64,000 nucleotides of DNA from Burkholderia anthina (GCF_001547525.1 NZ_CM003768.1:1612001-1676000), one strand, 5' to 3'. Counted from the first letter of the stretch, positions 42,463 to 51,736 are shown. A program made the numbers and translations. The notes: a model not told the origin generated them from the letters alone.

Positions 42463-44130
42463 ATGACCATCCGCAAGCTGACCGACACGCTGTCGGTCTC
42501 GCCGCAGATCGCGGCGGCCGACCTGCCCGCGCTTCACGCGGCCGGCATCCGCGCGATCATCTGCAACCGGCCCGACGGCGAAGGCGCCGACCAGCCGACC
42601 GTCACCGAGATCCGCTCGGCCGCCGCGCCGCTCGGCATCGACGTGCATTACCTGCCGGTCGATACTGGCAAGGTAACCGACGACCAGGCCGCGCAGTTCG
42701 GTGCGCTGCTTGCGTCGCTCGACGGGCCCGTGCTCGCGTACTGCCGCAGCGGCACGCGTTCGGCCACGCTGTGGGCGCTGTCGCAAGCCGGGCTGCGGCC
42801 GCTGGACGACCTCGTGGCCGCCGCCGGCGCGGCTGGCTACGATCTGAGCGCACTCGCCTCGCGTGTCTCGCCAGGTGGCCGCCGGACGGCGCCGACCGTG
42901 GACGCACGGCACGACGTCGTGATCGTCGGCGCCGGTGCGGCGGGCATCGCGGTCGCGTCGAGCCTGCTCGCGCGCGACGCGTCGCTCGACATCGCGGTGA
43001 TCGATCCGGCCGACGTCCACTATTACCAGCCCGGCTGGACGATGGTCGGCGCGGGCGTGTTCCAGCCCGGCACCACCGCGCGGCCGATGACCGACGTGCT
43101 GCCGCGCGGCGTGCAACGGATCCAGGCCGCCGTCGCGGGCTTCGAGCCCGACGCGCATGCGGTCGTGCTCGACGGCTGCCGGCGCATCGGCTATCGCAAG
43201 CTCGTCGTCTGTCCGGGGCTCAAGCTCGACTGGCACGCGATCGACGGCCTCGCCGACACGCTCGGCCGCAACGGCGTCACGTCGAACTACCGCTACGATC
43301 TCGCGCCGTACACGTGGGAGCTCGTGCGCGCGTTCCGCAGCGGCAATGCGCTGTTCACGCAACCGCCGATGCCGATCAAGTGCGCGGGCGCGCCGCAAAA
43401 GGCGATGTACCTGTCATGCGACCACTGGCGGCGCACGGGCCGACTCGCGGCCGCGAACGTCGAATTCCTGAATGCGGGCGGCGCGCTGTTCGGCGTCGCC
43501 GATTACGTGCCCGCGCTGATGGAGTACGTGAAAAGCTACGACATCGCGCTGTCGTTCGGCCACAACCTCGTCGCGATCGACGGGCCCGCGCGCCGTGCGA
43601 CGTTCTCGCGCGCGCTGCCGGAAGGCGGCAAGGAAACCGTCGAGCGCGCGTTCGACATGATCCACGTCGTGCCGCCGCAGAAGGCGCCGGACTTCGTGCG
43701 CGCGAGCCCGCTCGCCGACGCGGCCGGCTGGATCGACGTCGATCCGGCGACGCTGCGGCACAAGCAGTTTGCCGACATCTACGCGCTCGGCGACGTCACC
43801 AACACGACCAATGCGAAAACGGCCGCGGCCGCCCGCAAGCAGGCGCCCGTCGTCGCGCACAACGTGCTCGCGTCGCTCGGCCGCGCGCACGGCGACGCGA
43901 TGTACGACGGCTACGGCTCGTGCCCGCTCACCGTCGAGCGCGGCAAGATCGTGCTCGCCGAGTTCCTGTACGGCGGCAAGGTCGCGCCGACCTTCCCCGC
44001 ATGGCTGATCGACGGCAAGCGACCATCGCGGCTCGCATGGCTGCTCAAGGAGCGCGTGCTGCCGCCGCTCTACTGGAAGGCGATGCTCAAGGGCCGCGAA
44101 TGGCTCGCGAAGCCCGCGATCGCACGCTGA
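42463..44130 (+). CDS. DUF442 sulfurtransferase-sulfide:quinone oxidoreductase fusion
   Basis: Bifunctional protein of 555 aa. The N-terminal domain (about 1-125) is a DUF442/TIGR01244 tyrosine-phosphatase-like fold with Cys-x5-Arg loop YCRSGTRS (Cys94, Arg99), thought to act as a sulfurtransferase. The C-terminal part (about 150-555) is a flavoprotein with the FAD motif VVIVGAGAAGIAVASSLLA and two conserved sulfide:quinone oxidoreductase cysteines, in PIKCAGAPQK and YGSCPL. It would pass electrons from sulfide to quinone at the membrane. ATG 42463 has GGAG nine bases upstream. Confidence 0.9.
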   Translation: MTIRKLTDTLSVSPQIAAADLPALHAAGIRAIICNRPDGEGADQPTVTEIRSAAAPLGIDVHYLPVDTGKVTDDQAAQFGALLASLDGPVLAYCRSGTRSATLWALSQAGLRPLDDLVAAAGAAGYDLSALASRVSPGGRRTAPTVDARHDVVIVGAGAAGIAVASSLLARDASLDIAVIDPADVHYYQPGWTMVGAGVFQPGTTARPMTDVLPRGVQRIQAAVAGFEPDAHAVVLDGCRRIGYRKLVVCPGLKLDWHAIDGLADTLGRNGVTSNYRYDLAPYTWELVRAFRSGNALFTQPPMPIKCAGAPQKAMYLSCDHWRRTGRLAAANVEFLNAGGALFGVADYVPALMEYVKSYDIALSFGHNLVAIDGPARRATFSRALPEGGKETVERAFDMIHVVPPQKAPDFVRASPLADAAGWIDVDPATLRHKQFADIYALGDVTNTTNAKTAAAARKQAPVVAHNVLASLGRAHGDAMYDGYGSCPLTVERGKIVLAEFLYGGKVAPTFPAWLIDGKRPSRLAWLLKERVLPPLYWKAMLKGREWLAKPAIAR

Positions 44131-44148
44131 CCGGAGCGCGATGACGTC

Positions 44149-44955
44149 ATGCTGATTTCCCTCGTGCTCGGCGGTTTCGTCGGCGCCGTGCTCGGCCTGA
44201 CCGGCGCCGGCGGCGGCATTCTCGCGGTGCCGGCGCTCGTCGTCGGAATGAGCTGGCCGATGCAGCAGGCCACGCCCGTCGCGCTCGTCGCGGTGGCCGG
44301 CAGCGCGGCGCTCGGCGCGCTCGAAGGCTTCCGGCGCGGGCTCGTGCGCTATCGCGCCGCGCTGCTGATGGCCGTGGCCGGCGTGCCGCTGACCACGCTC
44401 GGCGTGCGGCTCGCGCACGTGCTGCCGCAGCGCCTGCTACTCGCGCTGTTCGCGCTGACGATGCTGGTCGTCGCCGGCCGCCTGTGGCGACAGGCGCTGC
44501 GGCGGCAGGCGGCCGATGCGGACGCGTCGCCGCTGTGCGTCGGCCGCGTGAATCCCGATACGGGCCGGCTCGTGTGGTCGTGGCCCGTGGGCATCGCACT
44601 GGCGTCCACCGGCGCGGTCACGGGCTTGATGACGGGATTGCTCGGTGTCGGCGGCGGCTTCGTGATCGTGCCGATGCTGCGCAAGTTCACGAACGTGTCG
44701 ATGCATGGGGTGGTCGCGACGTCGCTGATGGTGATCGCGCTGGTCGGCACCGGCGGCGTGTTGGCCACGCTCGTGTCGGGCACGCGCGCGCCGCTCGACG
44801 TGACGCTGTGGTTCACCGTCGCGACCGCGCTCGGGATGGCGATCGGCCGCGGCGCGTCGCGCCACCTCGCCGCGCGGCACGTGCAGGCCGGGTTCGCGGC
44901 CGTGCTCGTGTGCGTCGCGCTGGGGCTGCTGGCGAAGGCGGCGTTCGGCGCATGA
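44149..44955 (+). CDS. TauE/SafE-family sulfite/sulfonate exporter
   Basis: Inner-membrane anion exporter, 268 aa, in two halves, each opening with the family's glycine-rich signature: LVLGGFVGAVLGLTGAGGGI near residue 5 and GAVTGLMTGLLGVGGGFVIV near residue 155. About eight membrane segments are predicted, with a hydrophilic middle loop. It is the last gene of the FisR-controlled operon, 18 bp after the oxidoreductase fusion, and most likely exports sulfite made by the dioxygenase. A strong terminator follows. Confidence 0.9.
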   Translation: MLISLVLGGFVGAVLGLTGAGGGILAVPALVVGMSWPMQQATPVALVAVAGSAALGALEGFRRGLVRYRAALLMAVAGVPLTTLGVRLAHVLPQRLLLALFALTMLVVAGRLWRQALRRQAADADASPLCVGRVNPDTGRLVWSWPVGIALASTGAVTGLMTGLLGVGGGFVIVPMLRKFTNVSMHGVVATSLMVIALVGTGGVLATLVSGTRAPLDVTLWFTVATALGMAIGRGASRHLAARHVQAGFAAVLVCVALGLLAKAAFGA

Positions 44956-44995
44956 ACGCCGGCGACGGGCCGGCGATCGTGACGCGCCGCCAAAC

Positions 44996-45036
44996 AAAAC
45001 GCCCGGCCCGACTCGTCGTCGGCACCGGGCGTTTTT
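44996..45036. terminator. Bidirectional terminator between tauE and potI
   Basis: AACGCCCGG (44998-45006) pairs with CCGGGCGTT (45025-45033); the loop contains a further GCCCGAC-like stem. The plus strand ends in TTTTT (45032-45036) and the minus strand in TTTTG. It serves the convergent sulfur operon (plus) and pot operon (minus). Confidence 0.85.
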
Positions 45037-45058
45037 CATCACGGCCGCAACCGGCGCG

Positions 45059-45880
45059 TCAGGCCGCGAACCCCGCCATCCGCTTGCGTTCCTGACGCAG
45101 CATCACGAAGTTCGCGATCACGACGCCGGCCGTCACCGCGATGATGAACAGCGTCGCGAGCGCGTTCATCTCCGGGTTCAGACCGAGGCGCACGCGCGAG
45201 AACACGACGAGCGGCAGCGTCGTCGAGCCGGGGCCCGACAGGAACGCCGACAGCACGAGGTCGTCGATCGACAGCGTGAACGACAGCAGCCAGCCGGCGA
45301 TCAACGCCTGCGAGATCAGCGGCAGCGTGATCGTGAAGAACACCTTCAGCGGCGTCGCGCCGAGATCGAGCGCGGCTTCTTCCAGCGACGGATTCAGCTC
45401 GCGCACGCGCGACTGCACGATGATCGCGACGTAGGAAATGCACAGCATCACGTGGCCGAGCCAGATCGTGAACACGCCGCGCTCGGCCGGCCAGCCGATC
45501 CACTTCGCGAGCTCGATGAACAGCAGCAGCAGCGAGATCCCCTGGATCACCTCGGGGATCACGAGCGGCGCGTTGATCATCCCGCTGAACAGCGCGAAGC
45601 CGCGAAAGCGCCCCATCCGCGCGAGCACGAAGCCGGCCCACGTGCCGATGAACACCGACGCGAACGCGGTCAGCACGCCGATCTTCAGCGACAGCCACGC
45701 GGCCGTCAGCAGCTCGTCGTCCTCGACGAGCGCCGCGTACCAGCGGAACGAGAAGCCCGACCACACGGTGACGAGCTTCGACTCGTTGAACGAATAGACG
45801 ATCAGGCTGAGGATCGGGATGTACAGGAACGCGAAGCCGACGAACAGCGCCGCGAACTGCAGGTAGCGATTCGGCTTCAT
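45059..45880 (-). CDS. potI: Putrescine ABC transporter permease PotI
   Basis: Inner-membrane permease of the polyamine importer, 273 aa, six membrane helices. The EAA loop (EEAALDLGATPLKVFFTITL, about residues 170-190) contacts the ATPase. ATG 45880 overlaps the potH stop as ATGA. YLQFAALFVGFAFLYIPILS is the first helix. It belongs to the potFGHI operon, whose parts are all present; putrescine is the family substrate, and specificity here is inferred from the complete PotFGHI set. Confidence 0.93.
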   Translation of the reverse strand: MKPNRYLQFAALFVGFAFLYIPILSLIVYSFNESKLVTVWSGFSFRWYAALVEDDELLTAAWLSLKIGVLTAFASVFIGTWAGFVLARMGRFRGFALFSGMINAPLVIPEVIQGISLLLLFIELAKWIGWPAERGVFTIWLGHVMLCISYVAIIVQSRVRELNPSLEEAALDLGATPLKVFFTITLPLISQALIAGWLLSFTLSIDDLVLSAFLSGPGSTTLPLVVFSRVRLGLNPEMNALATLFIIAVTAGVVIANFVMLRQERKRMAGFAA

Positions 45881-46803
45881 CGACGGCCTCCCTGTTCCTT
45901 CGCCTGGAAGTGCTGGAACATCGCCATCGGCACGAGCAGCAGCAGCACCATCGCGCAGGTCACGGCCGACGCCATCGGCCAGTCCGCGTTGTTGAAGAAC
46001 TCGTTCCACATCACGCGGCCGATCATCAGCGTATTCGCGCCGCCGAGCAGCTCCGGAATCACGTATTCGCCGACCGCCGGAATGAACACCAGCAGGCAGC
46101 CCGCGATGATCCCGTTCTTCGACAGCGGCAGCGTGATCTGCACGAACGCCTTCCACGGCTTCGCGCCGAGGTCGTACGCGGCCTCGAGCAGGCGCAGGTC
46201 CATCTTCACGAGGTGCGCGTAGAGCGGCATCACGAGAAACGGCAGATACGAATACACCATCCCGATGTACACCGCGTAGTTCGTGCGGTACAGCTCGATC
46301 GGCGCATGGGTGAGCCCGATCCACATCAGGAAGTTGTTCAGCAGCCCGTTGTTCTTCAGGATGCCGATCCACGCGTACACGCGGATCAGGAACGACGTCC
46401 AGAACGGCAGCATCACGCCCATCATCAGCAGGTTGCGGGTGGCCGGGTTCGAGCGCGCGATGTAATACGCCATCGGATAGCCGAGCAGCAGGCACAGCAG
46501 CGTCGTGATCGCGGCCACCACCACCGAATTCACGTAGGTCGCGAAATACAGGCTGTCGGTCAACAGGAACGCGTAGTGCGACAGGTTCAGCGCGATGTGC
46601 ACGACGCCGTCCGCGTACGACGCGAGTTCCGTATACGGCGGGATGCCGAGCTGCAGCTCCGCGAAGCTGATCTTCACGACCAGCACGAACGGCACGAGGA
46701 AGAACAGCACGAGCCACGTGAACGGGCCAGCCACGACCGCCGTGGCGCCCGTCAGGTTGAAGCGCCGCACCGGCCACTCGAGCAGGGACTTGAACGCGTT
46801 CAT
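45877..46803 (-). CDS. potH: Putrescine ABC transporter permease PotH
   Basis: Inner-membrane permease partner of PotI, 308 aa. After a short cytoplasmic start (MNAFKSLLEWPVRRFNL) the first helix is FTWLVLFFLVPFVLVVKISF. NPATRNLLMMGVMLPFWTSF and the EAA loop LEAAYDLGAKPWKAFVQITL (about residues 215-235) are conserved in PotH/PotB permeases. ATG 46803 overlaps the potG stop (ATGA), as potI overlaps potH, so the three inner-membrane components are coupled in translation. Confidence 0.93.
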   Translation of the reverse strand: MNAFKSLLEWPVRRFNLTGATAVVAGPFTWLVLFFLVPFVLVVKISFAELQLGIPPYTELASYADGVVHIALNLSHYAFLLTDSLYFATYVNSVVVAAITTLLCLLLGYPMAYYIARSNPATRNLLMMGVMLPFWTSFLIRVYAWIGILKNNGLLNNFLMWIGLTHAPIELYRTNYAVYIGMVYSYLPFLVMPLYAHLVKMDLRLLEAAYDLGAKPWKAFVQITLPLSKNGIIAGCLLVFIPAVGEYVIPELLGGANTLMIGRVMWNEFFNNADWPMASAVTCAMVLLLLVPMAMFQHFQAKEQGGRR

Positions 46804-47960
46804 GACGTCAGCACCACGCCGGCGGTCGCGCTCCAGCGCACGTAGATCTCGTCGGCGAGCGCCGGCGTGTCGAGTTCCGAAATCGCGAGGCTCGACACGT
46901 TCGCGATCACCGTCTTGCCCCCGTCGAGCTTCACGTGATACAGCGAATAGCCGCCCATGTACGCGACGTTGCTGATCCGGCCGCGCGCCCAGTTGAACGC
47001 GCCTTCGGGCGGCTTGCGCGTGAGCGCGATCCGCTCGGGGCGCACCGACACCGTGACCGGCATCCCGAGCGGGCCCGAGATCCCGTGGCTCACGTACAGC
47101 CGGCTCGGCAGCTCCGGCGATTCGATGTACACGTGATCGGGCTCGTCCTCGACCGTCACGCCGTCGAACAGGTTCGTCGAGCCGATGAATTCGGCCGAGA
47201 AGCGGCTGTTCGGGTATTCGTACACTTCGTTCGGCGAGCCGATCTGCACGATCTGGCCTTCGCTCATCACCGCGAGCCGGTTCGCCATCGTCATCGCCTC
47301 TTCCTGGTCGTGCGTGACCATGATGCACGTGACGCCGACCTTGTTCAGGATGTTGACGAGCTCGATCTGCGTGCGCTGGCGGATCTGCTTGTCGAGCGCG
47401 GACATCGGCTCGTCGAGCAGCAGCAGCTTCGGGCGCTTGACCAGCGAGCGGGCCAACGCGACACGCTGCTGCTGGCCGCCGGACAACTGGTGCGGCTTGC
47501 GCTTCGCGTACTTGCCCATCTGCACGAGTTCGAGCGCGGACGCGACACGCGCCTTCAGCTCGGCCTTCGGCGTGCCTTCCTGCTTGAGCCCGAACGCGAC
47601 GTTCGACTCGACCGACATGTGCGGGAACAGCGCATACGACTGGAACATCATGTTCACGGGCCGCTTGTACGGCGGCATCTGCGCGAGGTCCTCGCCGTCG
47701 ATCAGGATCTTGCCCGACGTGACCGTCTCGAGGCCCGCGAGCATCCGCAGCAACGTCGACTTGCCGCAGCCCGAGCTGCCGAGCAGCGCGAACAGCTCGC
47801 CCTGGCGCACGGTCAGGTTGACGCTGCGCACGGCTTCGGTGTCGCCGAATTTCTTGACGACGTCAACGATCTGGATGAAGTTCTCGGCGCGCGCATCGGC
47901 GCCGGAGGAGGAAACGGAGAACGGCGCGCCCGCAACCGGCGCGCCCGACTGGCTATTCAT
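46800..47960 (-). CDS. potG: Putrescine ABC transporter ATP-binding protein PotG
   Basis: Cytoplasmic ATPase of the polyamine importer, 386 aa. A Ser/Ala-rich N-terminal extension (about 25 residues) precedes the ABC domain. Walker A is GSSGCGKST, the signature LSGGQQQR, Walker B LLLLDEP and the switch His VTHD. A TOBE-type C-terminal domain (RPERIALTRKPP region) follows, as in the PotA/PotG group. It lies between potF and potH; a hairpin in the 86-bp gap after potF may lower its expression relative to the binding protein. Confidence 0.94.
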   Translation of the reverse strand: MNSQSGAPVAGAPFSVSSSGADARAENFIQIVDVVKKFGDTEAVRSVNLTVRQGELFALLGSSGCGKSTLLRMLAGLETVTSGKILIDGEDLAQMPPYKRPVNMMFQSYALFPHMSVESNVAFGLKQEGTPKAELKARVASALELVQMGKYAKRKPHQLSGGQQQRVALARSLVKRPKLLLLDEPMSALDKQIRQRTQIELVNILNKVGVTCIMVTHDQEEAMTMANRLAVMSEGQIVQIGSPNEVYEYPNSRFSAEFIGSTNLFDGVTVEDEPDHVYIESPELPSRLYVSHGISGPLGMPVTVSVRPERIALTRKPPEGAFNWARGRISNVAYMGGYSLYHVKLDGGKTVIANVSSLAISELDTPALADEIYVRWSATAGVVLTS

Positions 47961-47993
47961 GATGTGCTGCTTCTCTCCTGCGTTAGACGAACA

Positions 47994-48018
47994 AAGCCCC
48001 CGGGGGCACCAGGGGCTT
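47994..48018 (-). terminator. Attenuator-like hairpin between potF and potG
   Basis: AAGCCCC (47994-48000) pairs with GGGGCTT (48012-48018); extra G/C runs inside strengthen it. On the minus strand it is followed by TGTTCG, so it is incomplete as a terminator. In binding-protein operons such structures often make the first gene more abundant. Confidence 0.45.
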
Positions 48019-48046
48019 CATGACCGCGGGTTCACTTCGGCTCGCG

Positions 48047-49141
48047 TCAGCGGCCCGACTTCAACTCGGTCCACAGACGCGTCTGCAGACGCTGGATTTC
48101 AGGCGGCAGCGGCTTGAGCAGGAACAGCGTCTTCACGACGTCGGCCGGCGGGTAGACGGCCGGGTCGTTCGCGACGTCGGGCCGCACGTACTTGCGTGCC
48201 TCGGTGTTGGCGCTCGGGTAGTACACCGCGTTGGTGATCGCCGCGTGCACCTTCGGATCCTCGATGTAGTTGATCCACTGCAGCGCGGCTTCCTTGTTCT
48301 TCGCGTCCTTCGGGATCGCCATCACGTCGAACCACACCGGCGCGCCGCCCTTCGGAATGTAGTACTCGACCTTGTACGGCTTCTTCGCCTCGATCGCGCG
48401 ATGCTTCGCGATCACGACGTCGCCCGACCAGCCGAACGCGAAGCAGATGTCGCCGCCGACCAGGTCGTTGATGTAGCCCGACGAGTTGAATTGGGTGATG
48501 TACGGGCGGATCTTCTTCAGTACGTCCATCGCGGCCTTGTAGTCGGCCGGGTTCGTGCTCATCGGATCCTTGCCGATGTAGTGCAGCGTCGCCGCGAACA
48601 TCTGGTCGGGCGCGTCGAGCACCGACACGCCGCAGGTCTTCAGCTTCGCGATGTTTTCCGGCTTGAACAGGATGTCCCAGTTGTCGAGCGGCACCTTGCC
48701 GAGGGCCTGCTGCGCCTTCGTCAGGTTGTACGCGAGACCGGTCGTGCCGTACGCCCAGGGCACCGAGTACTTGTTGCCCGGATCCGCGCCGGCGACGAGC
48801 GCCATCAGTTGCGGATCGAGGTACTTGAGGTTCGGCAGCTTCGACTTGTCGAGCGGCGCGAAGATGCCGGCGGCGATCTGCTTGCCCGCGTAGTTGCTGG
48901 TCGGCACGACGATGTCGTAGCCCGAGCTGCCCGTCAGCAGCTTCGCCTGCAGCGTGTCGTCGCTGTCGTAGTTGTCGTAGCGGACCTTGACGCCCGTCTG
49001 CTTCTCGAAGTTCGGGATCGTGTCCTTCGCAATGTAGTCCGACCAGTTATAGACATTGAGCTGCGTATCCTTCGCCGCTGCCGCCGATGCGCCCACGCAC
49101 AGCGCGAGCGCCGCGAACCGGCCCACTACCTTTGCTTTCAT
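48047..49141 (-). CDS. potF: Periplasmic putrescine-binding protein PotF
   Basis: Periplasmic binding protein, 364 aa, close to E. coli PotF. The signal peptide is MKAKVVGRFAALALCVGASA (cleavage near AAAKD). The start of the mature part, LNVYNWSDYIAKDTIPNFEK, is highly typical of PotD/PotF. Tyr/Trp/Asp positions lining the polyamine pocket are visible in NWSDYIA, VPWAYGTTGLAYN and CFAFGWSGDVV. It is the first gene of potFGHI. Confidence 0.94.
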   Translation of the reverse strand: MKAKVVGRFAALALCVGASAAAAKDTQLNVYNWSDYIAKDTIPNFEKQTGVKVRYDNYDSDDTLQAKLLTGSSGYDIVVPTSNYAGKQIAAGIFAPLDKSKLPNLKYLDPQLMALVAGADPGNKYSVPWAYGTTGLAYNLTKAQQALGKVPLDNWDILFKPENIAKLKTCGVSVLDAPDQMFAATLHYIGKDPMSTNPADYKAAMDVLKKIRPYITQFNSSGYINDLVGGDICFAFGWSGDVVIAKHRAIEAKKPYKVEYYIPKGGAPVWFDVMAIPKDAKNKEAALQWINYIEDPKVHAAITNAVYYPSANTEARKYVRPDVANDPAVYPPADVVKTLFLLKPLPPEIQRLQTRLWTELKSGR

Positions 49142-49558
49142 CCCGTTCTCCCTTCGGCCGGACGCATTGCCCGGCTGCCGTCTGCCTCGTCATGGCGGCG
49201 CATTCCGGCGCGCCGCCCCTCGAAAACCCCGAAAACTACCATCATTCGCGCCCCGTCACAAAAAAATCATGCCGGTGTCGCGCAAACGGAACAGATTCCC
49301 GCCGCCGGTCGGTCGAGCCGCCCGTGCGGCGGGGCGTTCCGGGGGAATTCTATCGGGTAATCGGCGGTTGTCCACCGGCAAAAGCGGACGGCGGCGAATC
49401 CGCGTTTGCATGGCGGGCGGCCCGTTCGACGGCCGCGCGCAACGCCCGGCCGGACTGTCGCGCTCCCGCGCGGGACGACATGCGGGCGGCGACGCCCGGC
49501 CGGGCCGCCGCGATGCATTAAAATGGCGGCTCACGATTCAACTGCGCGAACCCTGCCG
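49142..49558. other. Divergent region between potF and DUF1289 gene
   Basis: 417 bp without a supported gene. It should contain both promoters. The stretch 49230-49270 is relatively AT-rich and is the likely potF promoter zone, but I could not fix -35/-10 boxes. Open frames in it are arginine- and proline-rich noise. Confidence 0.5.
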
Positions 49559-49762
49559 ATGGCCTCCAATCTTCACGACCTCCCCGACAGCCCCTGCATC
49601 GGCGTGTGCTCGACGCTTTTCGACGAAGTCTGCAAGGGCTGCGGCCGCACGGCCGTCGAAGTCTCGAACTGGGTATTCCTGAGCGATGACGAAAAGCGGG
49701 CGGTGTGGGAACGCATCACGCGCGAAGGCACCGCGATGCGCTTCCAGTACGACAAGCTGTAA
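49559..49762 (+). CDS. DUF1289 cysteine-motif small protein
   Basis: 67-aa cytoplasmic protein of the DUF1289 family. The family's cysteine pattern is complete: PDSPCIGVC near residues 10-17 and CKGCGRT near 25-31, a likely small metal or Fe-S site. WVFLSDDEKRAVWERI follows, which is the conserved second half. ATG 49559 is chosen because it opens the conserved region; an in-frame ATG at 49523 is possible. Function is unknown in all family members I know. It is convergent with ompW. Confidence 0.87.
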   Translation: MASNLHDLPDSPCIGVCSTLFDEVCKGCGRTAVEVSNWVFLSDDEKRAVWERITREGTAMRFQYDKL

Positions 49763-49773
49763 ATCCGCGCGCA

Positions 49774-49807
49774 CAAAAAAAGAGCGGCATGCCGACCGCC
49801 ATGCCGC
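49774..49807 (-). terminator. Rho-independent terminator after ompW
   Basis: Stem GCGGCATG (49784-49791) against CATGCCGC (49800-49807), loop 8 nt. On the minus strand it is followed by CTCTTTTTTTT (plus-strand A run 49774-49781). It lies 32 bp past the ompW stop. Confidence 0.85.
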
Positions 49808-49838
49808 CAACCCCAACTCTGTTCTTTTACAGTCGCGT

Positions 49839-50480
49839 CTAGAACTTCATCCCGACGCCCACGCCGACGATCAGCGGATCGATGTGCAGCGTGCCGATGC
49901 CCTTGTCGCCCAACGTCGCATCGGTGCTCATCCAGATCTTCTTCACGTCGACGTTCATGAACACCTTCTTCGTCAACTGCACGTCCACGCCGAACTGCAG
50001 CGCGGGGCCGAAGCTGCTCTTGTTGATCGACACACCCTGCCCGCCGACGTTGAGCCCGTTGTTGTAGAAGTACGTGTAGTTCAACCCGGCGCCGACGTAC
50101 GGACGCACCTTGCCGGCATGGTTGAAGTGATACTGCAGCAAGAGCGTCGGCGGCAGCACGCCCACGCCGCCGAGATTGCCGAGGCTCGACGTCATCTGGT
50201 GCCGCGACGTGCCGAGAATCAGTTCCACGCCCAGGTAGTCGCGGATCATGTACGTGAAGTCGAGCTCGGGCACGATCGCGTTGTTCACGCCCGTGTTGAT
50301 CGCGCCGAGCGTGTCGCTCGCGCGCTCGTTCGGCTGGATGCTGATCGCGCGAAGCCGAACCAGTACGTCACCCTGATTGATGCCGTCCCCCGGCGATGCC
50401 GCGTACGACAGCGACGGCATCGCGAGGACGCTCGCCGCGACGGCGGCGGTGGTGACACAAGTTCGAATCGTTTTATGCAT
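49839..50480 (-). CDS. ompW: OmpW-family outer membrane protein
   Basis: Eight-stranded outer-membrane barrel, 213 aa. The signal peptide is MHKTIRTCVTTAAVAASVLA (cleavage near SYAAS). Family features are GDVLVRLRAISIQPNE at the start, then NNAIVPELDFTYMIRDYLGV, KVRPYVGAGLNYTYFYN and a C-terminal aromatic Phe (VGVGVGMKF). OmpW proteins form a hydrophobic channel and are linked to oxidative and osmotic stress. A small inverted repeat (AGAATGG-ttt-CCATTCT, 50496-50512) lies just upstream of the ATG and could be an operator. Confidence 0.92.
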   Translation of the reverse strand: MHKTIRTCVTTAAVAASVLAMPSLSYAASPGDGINQGDVLVRLRAISIQPNERASDTLGAINTGVNNAIVPELDFTYMIRDYLGVELILGTSRHQMTSSLGNLGGVGVLPPTLLLQYHFNHAGKVRPYVGAGLNYTYFYNNGLNVGGQGVSINKSSFGPALQFGVDVQLTKKVFMNVDVKKIWMSTDATLGDKGIGTLHIDPLIVGVGVGMKF

Positions 50481-50545
50481 GGTACGGACCCCCAAAGAAT
50501 GGTTTCCATTCTCCCTGTAGGGTCTTTTCGTCATCTTGATATTGG

Positions 50546-51736
50546 TCAAGCCAGCGTAAACGTGGGACGGTTTGCCGCAGGCTCGGTCGCACTGCCCGTC
50601 AGCAGCAGGTCGAGCAGATCGCGCACGCTGCGGATCGCGCGGCCGAACGGCAACGCTTCGCGGCCGCGGAAGAACAGCCCGTTCGCGACGTCGCCGCGCA
50701 GCGCGGCCGCGAGCCGCGTGTCGATGCAGAAGTGGCCGAATTTCTCGATGCCGTCGCGCAGCCCGCATACGCTCAGGCATTCGAGCGCGGTCGGGCAACG
50801 CTGCCTGAACGCGCCGAGCTTGTTGCGAATGCGCGTCTCGTTGCGCAGGTAACGATCGAGCCACGGCGTCTTCACCGCACGTGCCGGCAGCCCCGTCACG
50901 CTGACGAATTCGACGATGTCGTCGGGCGTCGCATCGGCAAGCACGCGCTTGAAACGCGGATGCGCATCGCCCTCTTCGGTCACCGCGAACGGCGTCCCGA
51001 CCTGCACGCCGTTCGCGCCGGCCGCGAACGCCGCGCGCACCGTGTCGTGGCTGTTGATCCCGCCGGCCACGATCAGCGGGATCGTGTCGCGGGCGACACC
51101 GAGCGACGCCATCACCTGCGCGGTCTCGTCGAGCACGCGCGCGAAATCGAAGCGGCCGTCGTGCATGTCGTCGAGCTGCGTGACGCCGAGGTGGCCGCCC
51201 GCGTGCGCCGGATGCTCGATCACGATCGCATCGGGCAAGCGGCCCTTCTTCATCCACTTCTTCAGCACCAGCGCGATCCCGCGGCTGTCCGACAGGATCG
51301 GGATCAGCGCGATGTCGCGCCCTTGCGTGAGGTCGGGCAGATCGAGCGGCAGGCCCGCGCCCATCACGATCGCGTCCGCGCCCTCGTCGCACGCGACCCG
51401 CACGTAGTCCGCATGCGCGCTCACCGCCTTCATCACGTTGACCGCGATCATCCCGCGGCCTTCGCTGTACGTTTTCGCGAGACGGATCTCGCGCGCGAGC
51501 GCGTCGAGGTTCGCCGCCTCGAGCGTCGCGCGATCGGGTTGCGCGCGGCAACGCGCGAGCAGATCCGCATGATGGTGGCGCAGGTCGATGCTCGCGATCG
51601 TGCCGACCGCGCCTTCGCGCGCGACGCTGCCCGCCAGCCGGTGCGCGGAGATGCCGACGCCCATGCCGCCCTGCACGACGGGCAGCAAGGTGCGGCCGCG
51701 GATCGTCAGCGGCGGAAAGGAAGTGCGTACGGTCAT
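50546..51736 (-). CDS. Nitronate monooxygenase-family flavoprotein
   Basis: FMN-binding TIM-barrel enzyme of the nitronate monooxygenase/2-nitropropane dioxygenase family, 396 aa, which oxidises nitronates such as propionate-3-nitronate. The phosphate-binding features PVVQGGMGVGISAH, HPAHAGGHLGV and GGINSHDTVRAAFAAGANGV are present; the His of HPAHAGG is the usual catalytic position. Four Cys near the C-terminus (314, 320, 324, 337; spacing 5, 3, 12) are not a normal NMO feature and might bind metal. A 16-bp palindrome lies 57 bp upstream. It could be another flavin enzyme of the family. Confidence 0.87.
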   Translation of the reverse strand: MTVRTSFPPLTIRGRTLLPVVQGGMGVGISAHRLAGSVAREGAVGTIASIDLRHHHADLLARCRAQPDRATLEAANLDALAREIRLAKTYSEGRGMIAVNVMKAVSAHADYVRVACDEGADAIVMGAGLPLDLPDLTQGRDIALIPILSDSRGIALVLKKWMKKGRLPDAIVIEHPAHAGGHLGVTQLDDMHDGRFDFARVLDETAQVMASLGVARDTIPLIVAGGINSHDTVRAAFAAGANGVQVGTPFAVTEEGDAHPRFKRVLADATPDDIVEFVSVTGLPARAVKTPWLDRYLRNETRIRNKLGAFRQRCPTALECLSVCGLRDGIEKFGHFCIDTRLAAALRGDVANGLFFRGREALPFGRAIRSVRDLLDLLLTGSATEPAANRPTFTLA

